From: CAZNMF01 sp964573795
GTDB taxonomy: Bacteria > Acidobacteriota > Vicinamibacteria > Vicinamibacterales > SCN-69-37
Direction: 5' to 3'
Assembly (NCBI GenBank): GCA_964573795.1
Contig: CAZNMF010000364.1
Span: forward strand, 1-7,991
Length of the DNA stretch: 7,991 nucleotides
Of this stretch, positions 1 through 5,674 are shown piece by piece (the first letter of the stretch is position 1; every line of letters begins with the position of its first letter). A program made the position numbers and the translations under genes. The notes under the pieces were generated by a model, which ran no database searches, was not told the DNA's origin, and worked only from the letters and a program-made list of their open reading frames with translations.

Positions 1-95
1 AGCCACATGGATCGGGTGGCGCCGAAGACGAAGTGGCCCTGTTCGAACACGAGCCGCTCGTACTTGAACAGAAGCCGGAAGACCGATTCGAGCAC
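1..95 (-). CDS. 5' end of an unidentified gene running off the left edge
   Basis: An open frame starts at GTG (95-93) on the minus strand and runs without a stop to the window edge, giving 31 residues that begin MLESVFRLLFKYERLVF and continue with EQGHFVFGATRSMW. The aromatic and hydrophobic content fits the cytoplasmic edge or first segment of a membrane protein, but that is a guess. The start rests on two observations: a TACAAT hexamer (111-106) lies 10 nt upstream, and the frame opens after the alaX-like stop at 153, with 57 nt between. There is no Shine-Dalgarno sequence, so the transcript would have almost no leader. I do not recognise the family; the left-hand flanking sequence would settle it. 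Confidence 0.5.
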   Translation of the reverse strand, partial: MLESVFRLLFKYERLVFEQGHFVFGATRSMW

Positions 96-105
96 GGAAG
101 CGCCG

Positions 106-111
106 ATTGTA
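106..111 (-). promoter_or_regulatory. Putative -10 element (TACAAT) for the left-edge gene
   Basis: The minus strand reads TACAAT here, 10 nt before the GTG at 95. The same hexamer precedes queE and the alpha/beta hydrolase gene, and I found no other copy by eye on either strand. No convincing -35 element is visible. It suggests that the left-edge gene has its own promoter and is not simply the fourth member of the queE-queC-alaX unit. Confidence 0.45.
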
Positions 112-152
112 TCGAAACCCAGTCTCAGTTACGTTCGCACATCCTGCGTCGC

Positions 153-1352
153 TTACGCGCCGAGGGCGTGCCTTACAAATGCCACAATTCGATCGTCCGC
201 GGCGGCGACGCCCGCCTGCGCCAGCTCCGCCCGCCCGCCGCCCCTCCCTCCGAGCGTCGTCGTCACCGCGCGCACGAGCAGGCCGGCATCGAACGACACG
301 TCGGCCGACCGCGCGACGACGATCGGGGTGGGCTGACCACTGCCGATGAGCACGGCGACCAGCCCGGGCTCGGCGACGATCGCCTGGGCCATCGTCTTCA
401 ACGACGCGCCATCGGCGGAGGGATCGGTTCTTAGGACGACACGGTGGGGCCCGATGGTCTCAGCCGCCTCGCGCCACGCCCGCGCCCGATGGCTGGCCAG
501 CTCCGTCTGCGCCTCGGCGAGCAGACGGCCGCGCTCGCGCGCGTCCTGCTGCAGGCGCGCGATCTGCGGGACGATGTCGGCCGGACCGGCGGACAGCACG
601 CGGCCAGCCGACGCGACGAGGTCGCGTAGCCGGCGATGCGAGTCGAGCGCGCGCCGGCCGCAGACGAACGACACGCGCGTGCCGCCCTTGAAGCGCTCCC
701 AGCCCGTCACGGCGATGATGCCGATCCGGCCGGTCGACGCGACGTGCGTCCCGCCGCAGGCGGACAGATCGAAATCGGCGACGTCGACGAGGCGGATCTC
801 GCCCGCGCGCTTCGGCGGCTTGCGCAGCGGCAGCGACGCGGCTTCGTCGGACGACACGAAGCGCACGGTGACGGGCCGATCCGCCCAGACGACGCGATTG
901 GCTTCGGTCTCGGCGGTGGCGATCTCCGCAGCCGTGACGTCGCGCGCGAGATCGATCGTCGAGACGTCGGCGCCCATGTGGAAGCTGACCGTCGGCACGG
1001 CCAGGACGCGATCGAACGCGGCCGACAACACGTGTTGGCCCGTGTGCTGCTGCATGTGATCGGCGCGGCGATCGGCGTCGATCTCGCCCCGTACGGCAGC
1101 GCCGATCGACAGCGGTGCCGTCACGACGTGGGCGATGTCGCCGGAGTCTTCGTCGTCGATCACGTCGACGACCAGCGACGCGCCGAGCCGGCCGGTGTCG
1201 AACGGCTGTCCACCCGACGTGGGATAGAACGCCGTGCGGTCGAGCCGCACGTGGAAACCGTCGCCGGCGGCGTCACACGATCGCACGACGGCGTCGAACG
1301 CACAGAGATCGGCGTCCGTGTAGTACAGCCGAAGCGCCCGCGTCATCGTCAT
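153..1352 (-). CDS. AlaX-type alanyl-tRNA editing protein, long form with DHHA1 domain
   Basis: The 399-residue product resembles the editing half of alanyl-tRNA synthetase without its catalytic core. Such proteins hydrolyse Ser-tRNA(Ala) or Gly-tRNA(Ala) in trans in the cytosol. In order: an N-terminal AlaX beta-barrel containing YPTSGGQPFDTG (about 43-54); the zinc/editing motif HTGQH (103-107); the second metal half CGGTH (199-203); a charged helix, probably a short coiled coil (about 264-290); and a C-terminal DHHA1 domain ending in GGRGGGRAELAQ (368-379). All four expected metal ligands (H103, H107, C199, H203) are present. The length matches the long AlaX class, whose DHHA1 domain helps recognise tRNA. 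The chosen ATG (1352) overlaps the queC stop as ATGA, so translation is probably coupled. An upstream in-frame start would lie inside queC and adds Arg-rich, unrelated residues. Third gene of the queE-queC unit. Confidence 0.92.
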   Translation of the reverse strand: MTMTRALRLYYTDADLCAFDAVVRSCDAAGDGFHVRLDRTAFYPTSGGQPFDTGRLGASLVVDVIDDEDSGDIAHVVTAPLSIGAAVRGEIDADRRADHMQQHTGQHVLSAAFDRVLAVPTVSFHMGADVSTIDLARDVTAAEIATAETEANRVVWADRPVTVRFVSSDEAASLPLRKPPKRAGEIRLVDVADFDLSACGGTHVASTGRIGIIAVTGWERFKGGTRVSFVCGRRALDSHRRLRDLVASAGRVLSAGPADIVPQIARLQQDARERGRLLAEAQTELASHRARAWREAAETIGPHRVVLRTDPSADGASLKTMAQAIVAEPGLVAVLIGSGQPTPIVVARSADVSFDAGLLVRAVTTTLGGRGGGRAELAQAGVAAADDRIVAFVRHALGA

Positions 1353-2053
1353 GCGCGATCCCGCGCGAGCAGCGGATCCGGCACGCCCGCCTCTTCGAAT
1401 CCGCGTGCGCGCAGCAGGCAGCTGTCGCACTGGCCGCAGGGCCGCCCGTCAGGCCCGGGATCGTAGCAACTGTGCGTGAGCCCGTAGTCGACGCCGAGCT
1501 CGGTGCCGAGCCGGATGATGCCCGCCTTGGTCAGATGCTGCAGCGGCGCCCAGATGCGCAGCGGCCGGCCTTCCACGCCAGCCTTCGTCGCGAGCGACGC
1601 GAGATATTCGAACGCGGCGATGTACTCCGGCCGGCAGTCGGGATAGCCCGAGTAGTCCAGCGCGTTGACGCCGATCACGATGCGCTCGGCGCCGAGAACC
1701 TCGGCCCAGGCGAGCGCCAGCGACAGCAGCACGGTGTTGCGCGCGGGGACGTACGTGGACGGGATGGACGAGCCCGTCGTCGACGCATCGAGCTCGGCCG
1801 CCGTCGACTTGCGGATCTCGCCGTCGCCGACGAGCGCCGATCCGCCGAACGCCTTCAGATCGACGTCGAGCTCGACGTGGCGGCTGACGCCGAGCGCCGC
1901 GGCGACGTTGCGCGCAGCCTCGATCTCGACCGCGTGGACCTGCCCGTAGCGCACGGTCAACGCGTTCAACGTCCAGCCTTCTCTTTTCGCGAGCGCGGCG
2001 GCGGTCGCCGAGTCCAGCCCACCCGAGAGCAGCACGACAGCCTGACCCGCCAT
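1349..2053 (-). CDS. queC: 7-cyano-7-deazaguanine synthase QueC
   Basis: This 234-residue protein is QueC, which uses ATP and ammonia to turn 7-carboxy-7-deazaguanine into preQ0, the nitrile precursor of queuosine. Visible features are the PP-loop SGGLDS (10-15), the family segments YVPARNTV (101-108) and DYSGYPDCRPEY (133-144), and the C-terminal zinc site with C196, C206, C209 and C212 (HSCYDP followed by CGQCDSC). The length is normal for the family. The start is ATG at 2053, whose A is also the last base of the queE stop (TGATG). A GAGG lies 6 nt upstream inside queE. A GTG one codon earlier is possible but changes little. The gene follows queE directly, so product and substrate of consecutive steps are co-produced. 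queD, queF and tgt are not in the window. Confidence 0.97.
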   Translation of the reverse strand: MAGQAVVLLSGGLDSATAAALAKREGWTLNALTVRYGQVHAVEIEAARNVAAALGVSRHVELDVDLKAFGGSALVGDGEIRKSTAAELDASTTGSSIPSTYVPARNTVLLSLALAWAEVLGAERIVIGVNALDYSGYPDCRPEYIAAFEYLASLATKAGVEGRPLRIWAPLQHLTKAGIIRLGTELGVDYGLTHSCYDPGPDGRPCGQCDSCLLRARGFEEAGVPDPLLARDRA

Positions 2054-2694
2054 CACACGCCTCGCGTCGCCGGATCCCAGATGTACTTGTGGGCCTGCAA
2101 CTGCAGCCGCGCCGGGACGCGCGCGTCGAGGATCCACTCGGCGAGCTGCGCGGGCGCCAGGACGCCGAACACGGGCGAGAACAGCACGGCCGCAACGCGA
2201 TCGGCCAGGGCGTGACGAGTCACCACCTCGCGAGCGTAGTCGAAGTCGGCGCGATCCTGGATCACGAACTTGACTTCGTCGCGCGACGAGAGTTGATCGA
2301 GGTTCGGCCAGTGCATCGCGTCAGCCTCGCCGCTGGCCGGACATTTCACGTCGAGGATGACCGCGACCTCGTCCGGCACATCGTCGACCGGCATATGCCC
2401 GCCCGTCTCCAGCAGCACCTCATAGCCGTCGTCGACCAATCGCTGCATCAACGTCGTGGCTTCCGGCTGTAGCAACGGCTCGCCGCCGGTGAGCTCGACG
2501 AGCCGGCAGTCCAGCGCGGCGACGTGCGCGACGACCTCGTCGACGCGCATCTTCCTGCCGCCGGTGAACGCATACGGCGTGTCGCACCACGAACAGCGCA
2601 GATTGCACGCGGCCAGCCGCACGAACACGCACGGCCGCCCGACGTGCGTCGATTCGCCCTGGATGGAACGGTAGATCTCGAAGACGGTCAGCAC
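2053..2694 (-). CDS. queE: 7-carboxy-7-deazaguanine synthase QueE (radical SAM)
   Basis: The 213-residue product is QueE, the radical SAM enzyme that contracts 6-carboxytetrahydropterin to 7-carboxy-7-deazaguanine. The [4Fe-4S] motif is CNLRCSWC (C30, C34, C37; CX3CX2C). Also seen are the N-terminal YRSIQGEST (8-16), the SAM-binding TGGEP (69-73), and the C-terminal HKYIWDP, typical of QueE. The start is GTG at 2694, supported by a TACAAT box exactly 7 nt upstream and by the conserved beginning of the family. No Shine-Dalgarno is visible, so the mRNA is probably leaderless. It is the first gene of the queE-queC-alaX unit and diverges from the alpha/beta hydrolase gene across a repeat-bearing 133-bp region. 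Confidence 0.96.
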   Translation of the reverse strand: MLTVFEIYRSIQGESTHVGRPCVFVRLAACNLRCSWCDTPYAFTGGRKMRVDEVVAHVAALDCRLVELTGGEPLLQPEATTLMQRLVDDGYEVLLETGGHMPVDDVPDEVAVILDVKCPASGEADAMHWPNLDQLSSRDEVKFVIQDRADFDYAREVVTRHALADRVAAVLFSPVFGVLAPAQLAEWILDARVPARLQLQAHKYIWDPATRGV

Positions 2695-2701
2695 TGGGAC
2701 G

Positions 2702-2707
2702 ATTGTA
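2702..2707 (-). promoter_or_regulatory. Putative leaderless promoter -10 (TACAAT) for queE
   Basis: The minus strand reads TACAAT, then CGTCCCA, then the GTG start of queE. The 7-nt spacing places the expected transcription start at or next to the first base of the start codon, predicting a leaderless mRNA. The expected -35 position falls in the 7-bp repeat run and shows no TTGACA-like sequence. Confidence 0.6.
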
Positions 2708-2709
2708 TT

Positions 2710-2765
2710 GGCTTATGGCTTACGGCTTGGGGCGTGAGGCTTGGGGCTTGGGGCGTGGGGCGTGA
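2710..2765. repeat. Tandem 7-bp repeat, eight in-phase units
   Basis: Eight consecutive 7-mers are in perfect phase: GGCTTAT, GGCTTAC, GGCTTGG, GGCGTGA, GGCTTGG, GGCTTGG, GGCGTGG, GGCGTGA (consensus GGCKTGR). The run starts beside the queE -10 box and ends 16 bp before a palindrome. The first three bases never vary, the fifth is always T, and differences concentrate at positions 4, 6 and 7. It is intergenic and not coding. It resembles in kind the short tandemly repeated heptamers known from cyanobacterial genomes, but its role is unknown. Confidence 0.85.
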
Positions 2766-2780
2766 GCTCGGTGTTCGGAG

Positions 2781-2802
2781 CGCCGGACCTTCAGGTCCGG
2801 CG
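2781..2802. promoter_or_regulatory. Perfect 22-bp palindrome in a divergent promoter region
   Basis: The arms CGCCGGACCT and AGGTCCGGCG are exact reverse complements separated by TC, a 10-bp stem (9 bp if a 4-nt loop is required). The expected -35 position of the alpha/beta hydrolase promoter (about 2792-2797) lies inside it. It could be an operator for either divergent gene, or a repetitive extragenic palindrome of the REP type. A terminator role is unlikely because the genes diverge from it and no T tract follows. Confidence 0.6.
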
Positions 2803-2814
2803 AACCACCACCAG

Positions 2815-2820
2815 TACAAT
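2815..2820 (+). promoter_or_regulatory. Putative leaderless promoter -10 (TACAAT) for the alpha/beta hydrolase gene
   Basis: TACAAT is followed by CCGATCG and then ATG (2828). The 7-nt spacing is identical to that at queE on the opposite strand. No Shine-Dalgarno lies before the ATG, so a leaderless mRNA beginning at the start codon is expected. Confidence 0.6.
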
Positions 2821-2827
2821 CCGATCG

Positions 2828-3625
2828 ATGACGACTCTCGCCTCGACGCGCGTCGGGCGTGCCGGCGCGGCGAAGACCATCGTGATGCTGCACGGCATCT
2901 ACGGCTGGGGACGCAACTGGCAGACGATCGCGAAGTCGCTCGTCGACGCGCGGCCGGACTACGCGTGTCTGCTCGTCGATTTGCCCTACCACGGCGGGTC
3001 CGGCGCGGGCTCGCACGAGCGGACCGTCATGGGCGTCGCCGCCGACGTGATCGACTGGCTCGGCGCACAGTCCGTCGCGCCGGACGCGATCCTCGGTCAT
3101 TCCTTCGGCGGCAAGGTCGCACTGGCGATGAGCCGCGCGTGGTCCGCGCGGCCGCTCCAGGTGTGGGTGATCGACTCGACGCCCGAGACGCGCGATCCGT
3201 CGGGCAGCGCGTGGGACATGCTGCAGGCCATCCGCGCGCTGCCGCCGCGCGTCGCGTCGCGCGACGAGCTCGTCGCCGCGCTCACGTCTCGCGGATGGAC
3301 GCCCGGCGTGGCGCAGTGGATGGCAACGAATCTCGTGCGCGACGAGGACGCGTTCGTCTGGAGGATCGATCTCGACGTCATGGAGCGGCTGCTCCACAGT
3401 TTCTTCGCGACGGATCTCTGGCCGCTGGTCGAGCATCCCGCGCCGGGCCACGTCGTGCACTTCGTCAAGGCATCGCAGTCGAGCGCGATGTCGGACGAGG
3501 CCGTGCAACGCGCCGAGGCACTGCCGAGCGATCGCGTCGTCGTTCATCATCTCGACGGCGGTCATTGGATCCATGCCGAATCGCCGCAGGCGATCGTCGA
3601 TCTGCTGGCGCAACGGCTCGCCTAG
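2828..3625 (+). CDS. Alpha/beta hydrolase, ABHD11/YbfF-like esterase fold
   Basis: The 265-residue protein is an alpha/beta-fold hydrolase, probably a cytosolic esterase of unknown substrate. It shows an oxyanion-hole motif LHGIYG (21-26), then DLPYHGGS (51-58), a nucleophile elbow GHSFGG (90-95) with Ser92, and a C-terminal GGHW with the likely catalytic His246. The catalytic acid cannot be assigned with confidence. The run LHGIYGWGRNWQ and the GHSFGGKVAL elbow resemble the ABHD11/YbfF group. There is no signal peptide or membrane segment. The ATG at 2828 is preferred over an in-frame TTG at 2741 because a TACAAT box sits 7 nt before it and because the longer version would translate the repeat and palindrome. 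The stop TAG overlaps the stop of the convergent toxin gene in a shared CTAG (3622-3625). Confidence 0.88.
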   Translation: MTTLASTRVGRAGAAKTIVMLHGIYGWGRNWQTIAKSLVDARPDYACLLVDLPYHGGSGAGSHERTVMGVAADVIDWLGAQSVAPDAILGHSFGGKVALAMSRAWSARPLQVWVIDSTPETRDPSGSAWDMLQAIRALPPRVASRDELVAALTSRGWTPGVAQWMATNLVRDEDAFVWRIDLDVMERLLHSFFATDLWPLVEHPAPGHVVHFVKASQSSAMSDEAVQRAEALPSDRVVVHHLDGGHWIHAESPQAIVDLLAQRLA

Positions 3626-3924
3626 TCGAAGGCCGGACCTCGTTCGCGGCGTGCGCCCCAAAGCGCGCGCACGATGACAATGTCGTCGTCGAAGGTGTAG
3701 TAGAGATGGCAGGTGATCTTCTCGAGATACAGACGCCGAAGACCTGAAATGTCAGCCTGCGTGTATGGGGTTCCGACGGACGGCAATACGGCGAGCAGGC
3801 GAACCGCGGACTCGAGATCGGCCGCGAAAAGGTCGAGGTAATCGCGATGCTCGAGCCACCACGTTCGCTCATGCTCGACGTGGCGGCTGGCAGTCTCGGT
3901 GAATCGAACAATGCGCGGCGTCAA
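3622..3924 (-). CDS. RelE/ParE-family toxin
   Basis: This 100-residue basic/aromatic protein has the ParE/RelE toxin shape. An N-terminal helical part (MTPRIVRFTETASRHVEHE) is followed by an alpha segment rich in hydrophobic residues, then the hallmark C-terminal sheet with RRLYLEKITCHLYYTF (63-78), IVIVRALWGARRERGP (82-97) and a short tail. ParE members poison gyrase and RelE members cleave mRNA on the ribosome; the sequence alone does not decide which. The start is TTG at 3924, which overlaps the antitoxin stop as TTGA and gives the usual family N-terminus; no better start lies nearby. The order antitoxin then toxin, with a 4-nt overlap, is typical of type II systems. The stop overlaps the hydrolase stop on the other strand. 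Confidence 0.85.
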   Translation of the reverse strand: MTPRIVRFTETASRHVEHERTWWLEHRDYLDLFAADLESAVRLLAVLPSVGTPYTQADISGLRRLYLEKITCHLYYTFDDDIVIVRALWGARRERGPAFD

Positions 3925-4145
3925 CGAGAGCGAAGCGTCTTCAGGACATCGGCGGCGTCAACGAGCCGGCCTGCGGCGATATCGGCATCCGATTCGGCCA
4001 GGGCGGCGTGCAACGCCTCGCGATCGGCTCCGTCGAGCCAATCGCCAGGATCGAGCGGCAACAATTCGACTTCGGTGCCGTCAGGCAAATTCGTCGGTTC
4101 GTCGACGAGCAATCGGCCGTCTCGCACGTGTGCCTTGATCGCCAT
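3921..4145 (-). CDS. Antitoxin of a type II toxin-antitoxin pair
   Basis: The 74-residue protein precedes the RelE/ParE-type toxin and overlaps it by 4 nt. Residues 2-31 (KAHVRDGRLLVDEP, NLPDGTEVELLPLD) form a small beta-strand unit like AF2212/DUF104 or AbrB-like antitoxin domains. Residues 43-74 are an acidic then basic helical tail (ALHAALAESDADIAAGRLVD, ending in DVLKTLRSR), like the toxin-wrapping tails of ParD/RelB-type antitoxins. The family is assigned from its position and these two halves. ATG 4145 is the obvious start. A weak TAACCT lies 6 nt upstream and no Shine-Dalgarno is visible. The promoter overlaps that of the divergent DUF72 gene, so antitoxin autorepression could also affect that gene; this is inference. 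Confidence 0.8.
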   Translation of the reverse strand: MAIKAHVRDGRLLVDEPTNLPDGTEVELLPLDPGDWLDGADREALHAALAESDADIAAGRLVDAADVLKTLRSR

Positions 4146-4151
4146 ACGCGC

Positions 4152-4161
4152 AGGTTAGCAT
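4152..4161. promoter_or_regulatory. Overlapping divergent -10-like elements between antitoxin and DUF72 gene
   Basis: On the minus strand TAACCT (4157-4152) lies 6 nt before the antitoxin ATG, with a TTGTTG 17 nt further upstream. On the plus strand TAGCAT (4156-4161) lies exactly 7 nt before a TTG codon at 4169 that is in frame with the DUF72 gene. The two hexamers share two bases, so both promoters could not be occupied at once. Both are weak matches to consensus, and only their position supports them. Confidence 0.35.
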
Positions 4162-4186
4162 CCGTCACTTGGAGCAACAAGCACTC

Positions 4187-5106
4187 ATGTCCGTCCTGGT
4201 CGGCACCTGCGGTTGGAGCTATCCCAGTGGACGCGGCCGGTGGAACGGCATCTTCTATCCGGCGCGGCGGCCGCGCGGCTTCGACGAGCTCGCGTACTAC
4301 GCCGAGCGCTTCGACACGGTCGAGATCAACTCGACGTTCTACCGGCAGCCGGATGTCGCAACCGCCCACGGCTGGATCGCGCGGACGCCGGCGTCGTTTC
4401 TCTCTCCGTCAAGCTGTTCCAGAAGCTCACGCATCCGGACATGTATCTGAAGCGCCATCGCGTCGCAGACTGGGACGTGACGCGCGGCGACCTCGACGTC
4501 TTCCGCACCGGCATCGACCCGCTCGCGTCCGCCGGCCGGCTCGCCGCAATCCTGCTGCAGTTTCCGCCGAGCTTCCAGGCCGGCGAAGAGACGCGCGCGT
4601 ATCTCGACTGGCTGGCCGGCGCGCTGACGGGCTATCCGCTCGCCGTCGAGCTGCGCCATCGATCGTGGAGCGACGCGTCCGGCGCGACGCGCGCGCTGCT
4701 CTCACCGCATCGCGCGGCCTGGGTGTGGATCGACGAGCCGAAGTTCGACAGCTCGATCCAGCAGGCGTCGATTGCCGAAACTGACGCGCCGATCGCGTAC
4801 CTGCGCCTGCACGGCCGCAACGCCGCGCAGTGGTGGCGCCACGACGAGGCGGAAGATCGCTACGACTATCTGTATTCCGCCGCCGAGCTCGCGCCGATCG
4901 CCGACATGGCCAAGGGCGCGGTCGCGGGAGGCAAACGCGCGCTCGCGTACTTGAACAATCACTTCTCGGCCAAAGCGCCGGCCAACGCGGCGGTACTCAG
5001 ACATCAACTCGGCGATCTGCTGCCAGCCGACTATCCGAACGAAATGACTGCGAGATATCCGGAGCTGAAAGGGATCGTGCGAACGGCCGGACTGCCGCTG
5101 GAATGA
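4187..5106 (+). pseudogene. DUF72 / YecE-family protein, interrupted by a frameshift
   Basis: DUF72 (YecE-like) proteins are TIM-barrel-like proteins of unsettled function. The first frame gives VGTCGWSYPSGRG, then FDTVEINSTFYRQP and GWIARTPASF, and would stop at 4450. The rest of the family continues in the next frame, from SVKLFQKLTHPDMYLKR through LLQFPPSFQ, AVELRHRSW, YLRLHGRNAAQWW and YLNNHFSAKAPANA to the TGA at 5104-5106. The switch falls in the pyrimidine tract at 4397-4407. One missing base there, restoring an Phe-x-Phe-Ser-Val-Lys reading, would rejoin the halves into about 306 residues, a normal length. Both halves look well conserved, so a base-calling error or a very recent mutation is likelier than long decay. 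The start may be ATG 4187 (GGAG 12 nt upstream) or TTG 4169 (a -10-like box 7 nt upstream). Confidence 0.85.
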
Positions 5107-5112
5107 AGCGCT

Positions 5113-5140
5113 TTCGAAGTTCGAAGTTCAACGTTCGAAG
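5113..5140. repeat. Tandem 7-bp repeat, four in-phase units
   Basis: Four 7-mers are in perfect phase: TTCGAAG, TTCGAAG, TTCAACG, TTCGAAG. They fill nearly the whole 37-bp gap between the DUF72 gene and the convergent peptidyl-prolyl isomerase gene. TTCGAA is itself palindromic, so the transcript could form small alternative hairpins, but there is no T tract to mark a classical terminator. It is the second of three short-unit runs in intergenic gaps of this window. Confidence 0.75.
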
Positions 5141-5143
5141 TTT

Positions 5144-5671
5144 CTACCGGACCGTCACGTTCCGCAGCACGTCCGCCACCTGCAGCTTGTCGACGACGTC
5201 CATGCCCTTGACGACCTGGCCGATGACGACGTGCTTGCCGTCGAGCGACGGCATGGCGGCCTTGCAGATGTAGAGCTGGCTGTCGGCGTACGCCGCGTTG
5301 CCCGTATGCGCGAGGCCCACGGCGCCTCGGACGTTCTTGTGCTTGTTGAACTCGGCGACGCCAATCGGCGATCCGCTGCCCTGGCGGCCCCACCAGTCGC
5401 GCCGGGACATGTCGCGCGAGATCGGATCGCCGAACTGGACGAGCGACGCTTCGACGCGATGGATCCGCTGGCCGCGATAGAAGTTGTGCGTCGCGAGATC
5501 GAGCACGTGCGCGACGCTCTTCGGCGACTCGGACCGGAAGAGCTGGATCTCGATCGCGCCCTTCACCGTCTCGATCACCATCGCCGGCCCCGCAGGCGCC
5601 GCGCCGCGTTGCGCCATGGCCGGGACACAGGCGATCAGAGTCAGCGCGGTCGCGATCATCAGCCGTCGCAT
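5144..5671 (-). CDS. Secreted cyclophilin-type peptidyl-prolyl cis-trans isomerase
   Basis: The 175-residue product begins with a Sec signal peptide: basic MRR, hydrophobic core MIATALTLIACVPA, cleavage expected after AMA at residue 20. The mature part, about 155 residues, is one cyclophilin domain that would help proline-limited folding in the periplasm. The expected active-site residues of human cyclophilin A map as R55 to R72 (in IHRV), Q63 to Q79 (in LVQFGDP), F113 to Y134 (in SQLYIC) and H126 to H147 (in LDGKHVVIG). The tryptophan that binds cyclosporin (W121) is replaced by S142, as in many bacterial members. ATG 5671 follows the nth stop by 3 nt, with AAGGA 9 nt upstream inside the end of nth. 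Last gene of the dehydrogenase-nth operon. Confidence 0.93.
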   Translation of the reverse strand: MRRLMIATALTLIACVPAMAQRGAAPAGPAMVIETVKGAIEIQLFRSESPKSVAHVLDLATHNFYRGQRIHRVEASLVQFGDPISRDMSRRDWWGRQGSGSPIGVAEFNKHKNVRGAVGLAHTGNAAYADSQLYICKAAMPSLDGKHVVIGQVVKGMDVVDKLQVADVLRNVTVR

Positions 5672-5674
5672 CGG

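Noticed and set aside
1115..2215. Plus-strand open frame opposite queC and alaX
   Set aside because: Arg-rich translation without motifs; queC and the AlaX-type gene on the other strand have full family signatures.
2741..2827. Extended N-terminus of the hydrolase from a TTG at 2741
   Set aside because: It would translate the heptamer repeat, the palindrome and the -10 box into a non-family extension.
3634..3641. Second copy of the palindrome arm CCGGACCT
   Set aside because: Only one arm is present and it lies in the conserved C-terminal codons of the toxin gene; chance is sufficient.
2720..3661. Minus-strand open frame of about 313 codons opposite the hydrolase gene
   Set aside because: Low-complexity Arg/His/Asp-rich translation, antisense to a gene with clear catalytic motifs, and running through the repeat array.
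2524..3747. Long plus-strand open frame across queE, the divergent region and the hydrolase gene
   Set aside because: It crosses two well-supported genes in other frames, is extremely Arg-rich with no recognisable motif, and reflects the scarcity of stops in GC-rich DNA.
4397..4407. Programmed ribosomal frameshift site
   Set aside because: No canonical slippery heptamer and no obvious downstream pseudoknot seen by eye; an indel or base-calling error is simpler.
4213..5106. An independent DUF72 gene starting at 4213
   Set aside because: The residues before about 4400 in this frame do not match the family, while the other frame does; the reading is better explained as one frameshifted gene.
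5107..5143. Intrinsic terminator between the two convergent genes
   Set aside because: The TTCGAA units can form only short stems and no T tract follows on either strand; it is better described as a tandem repeat.
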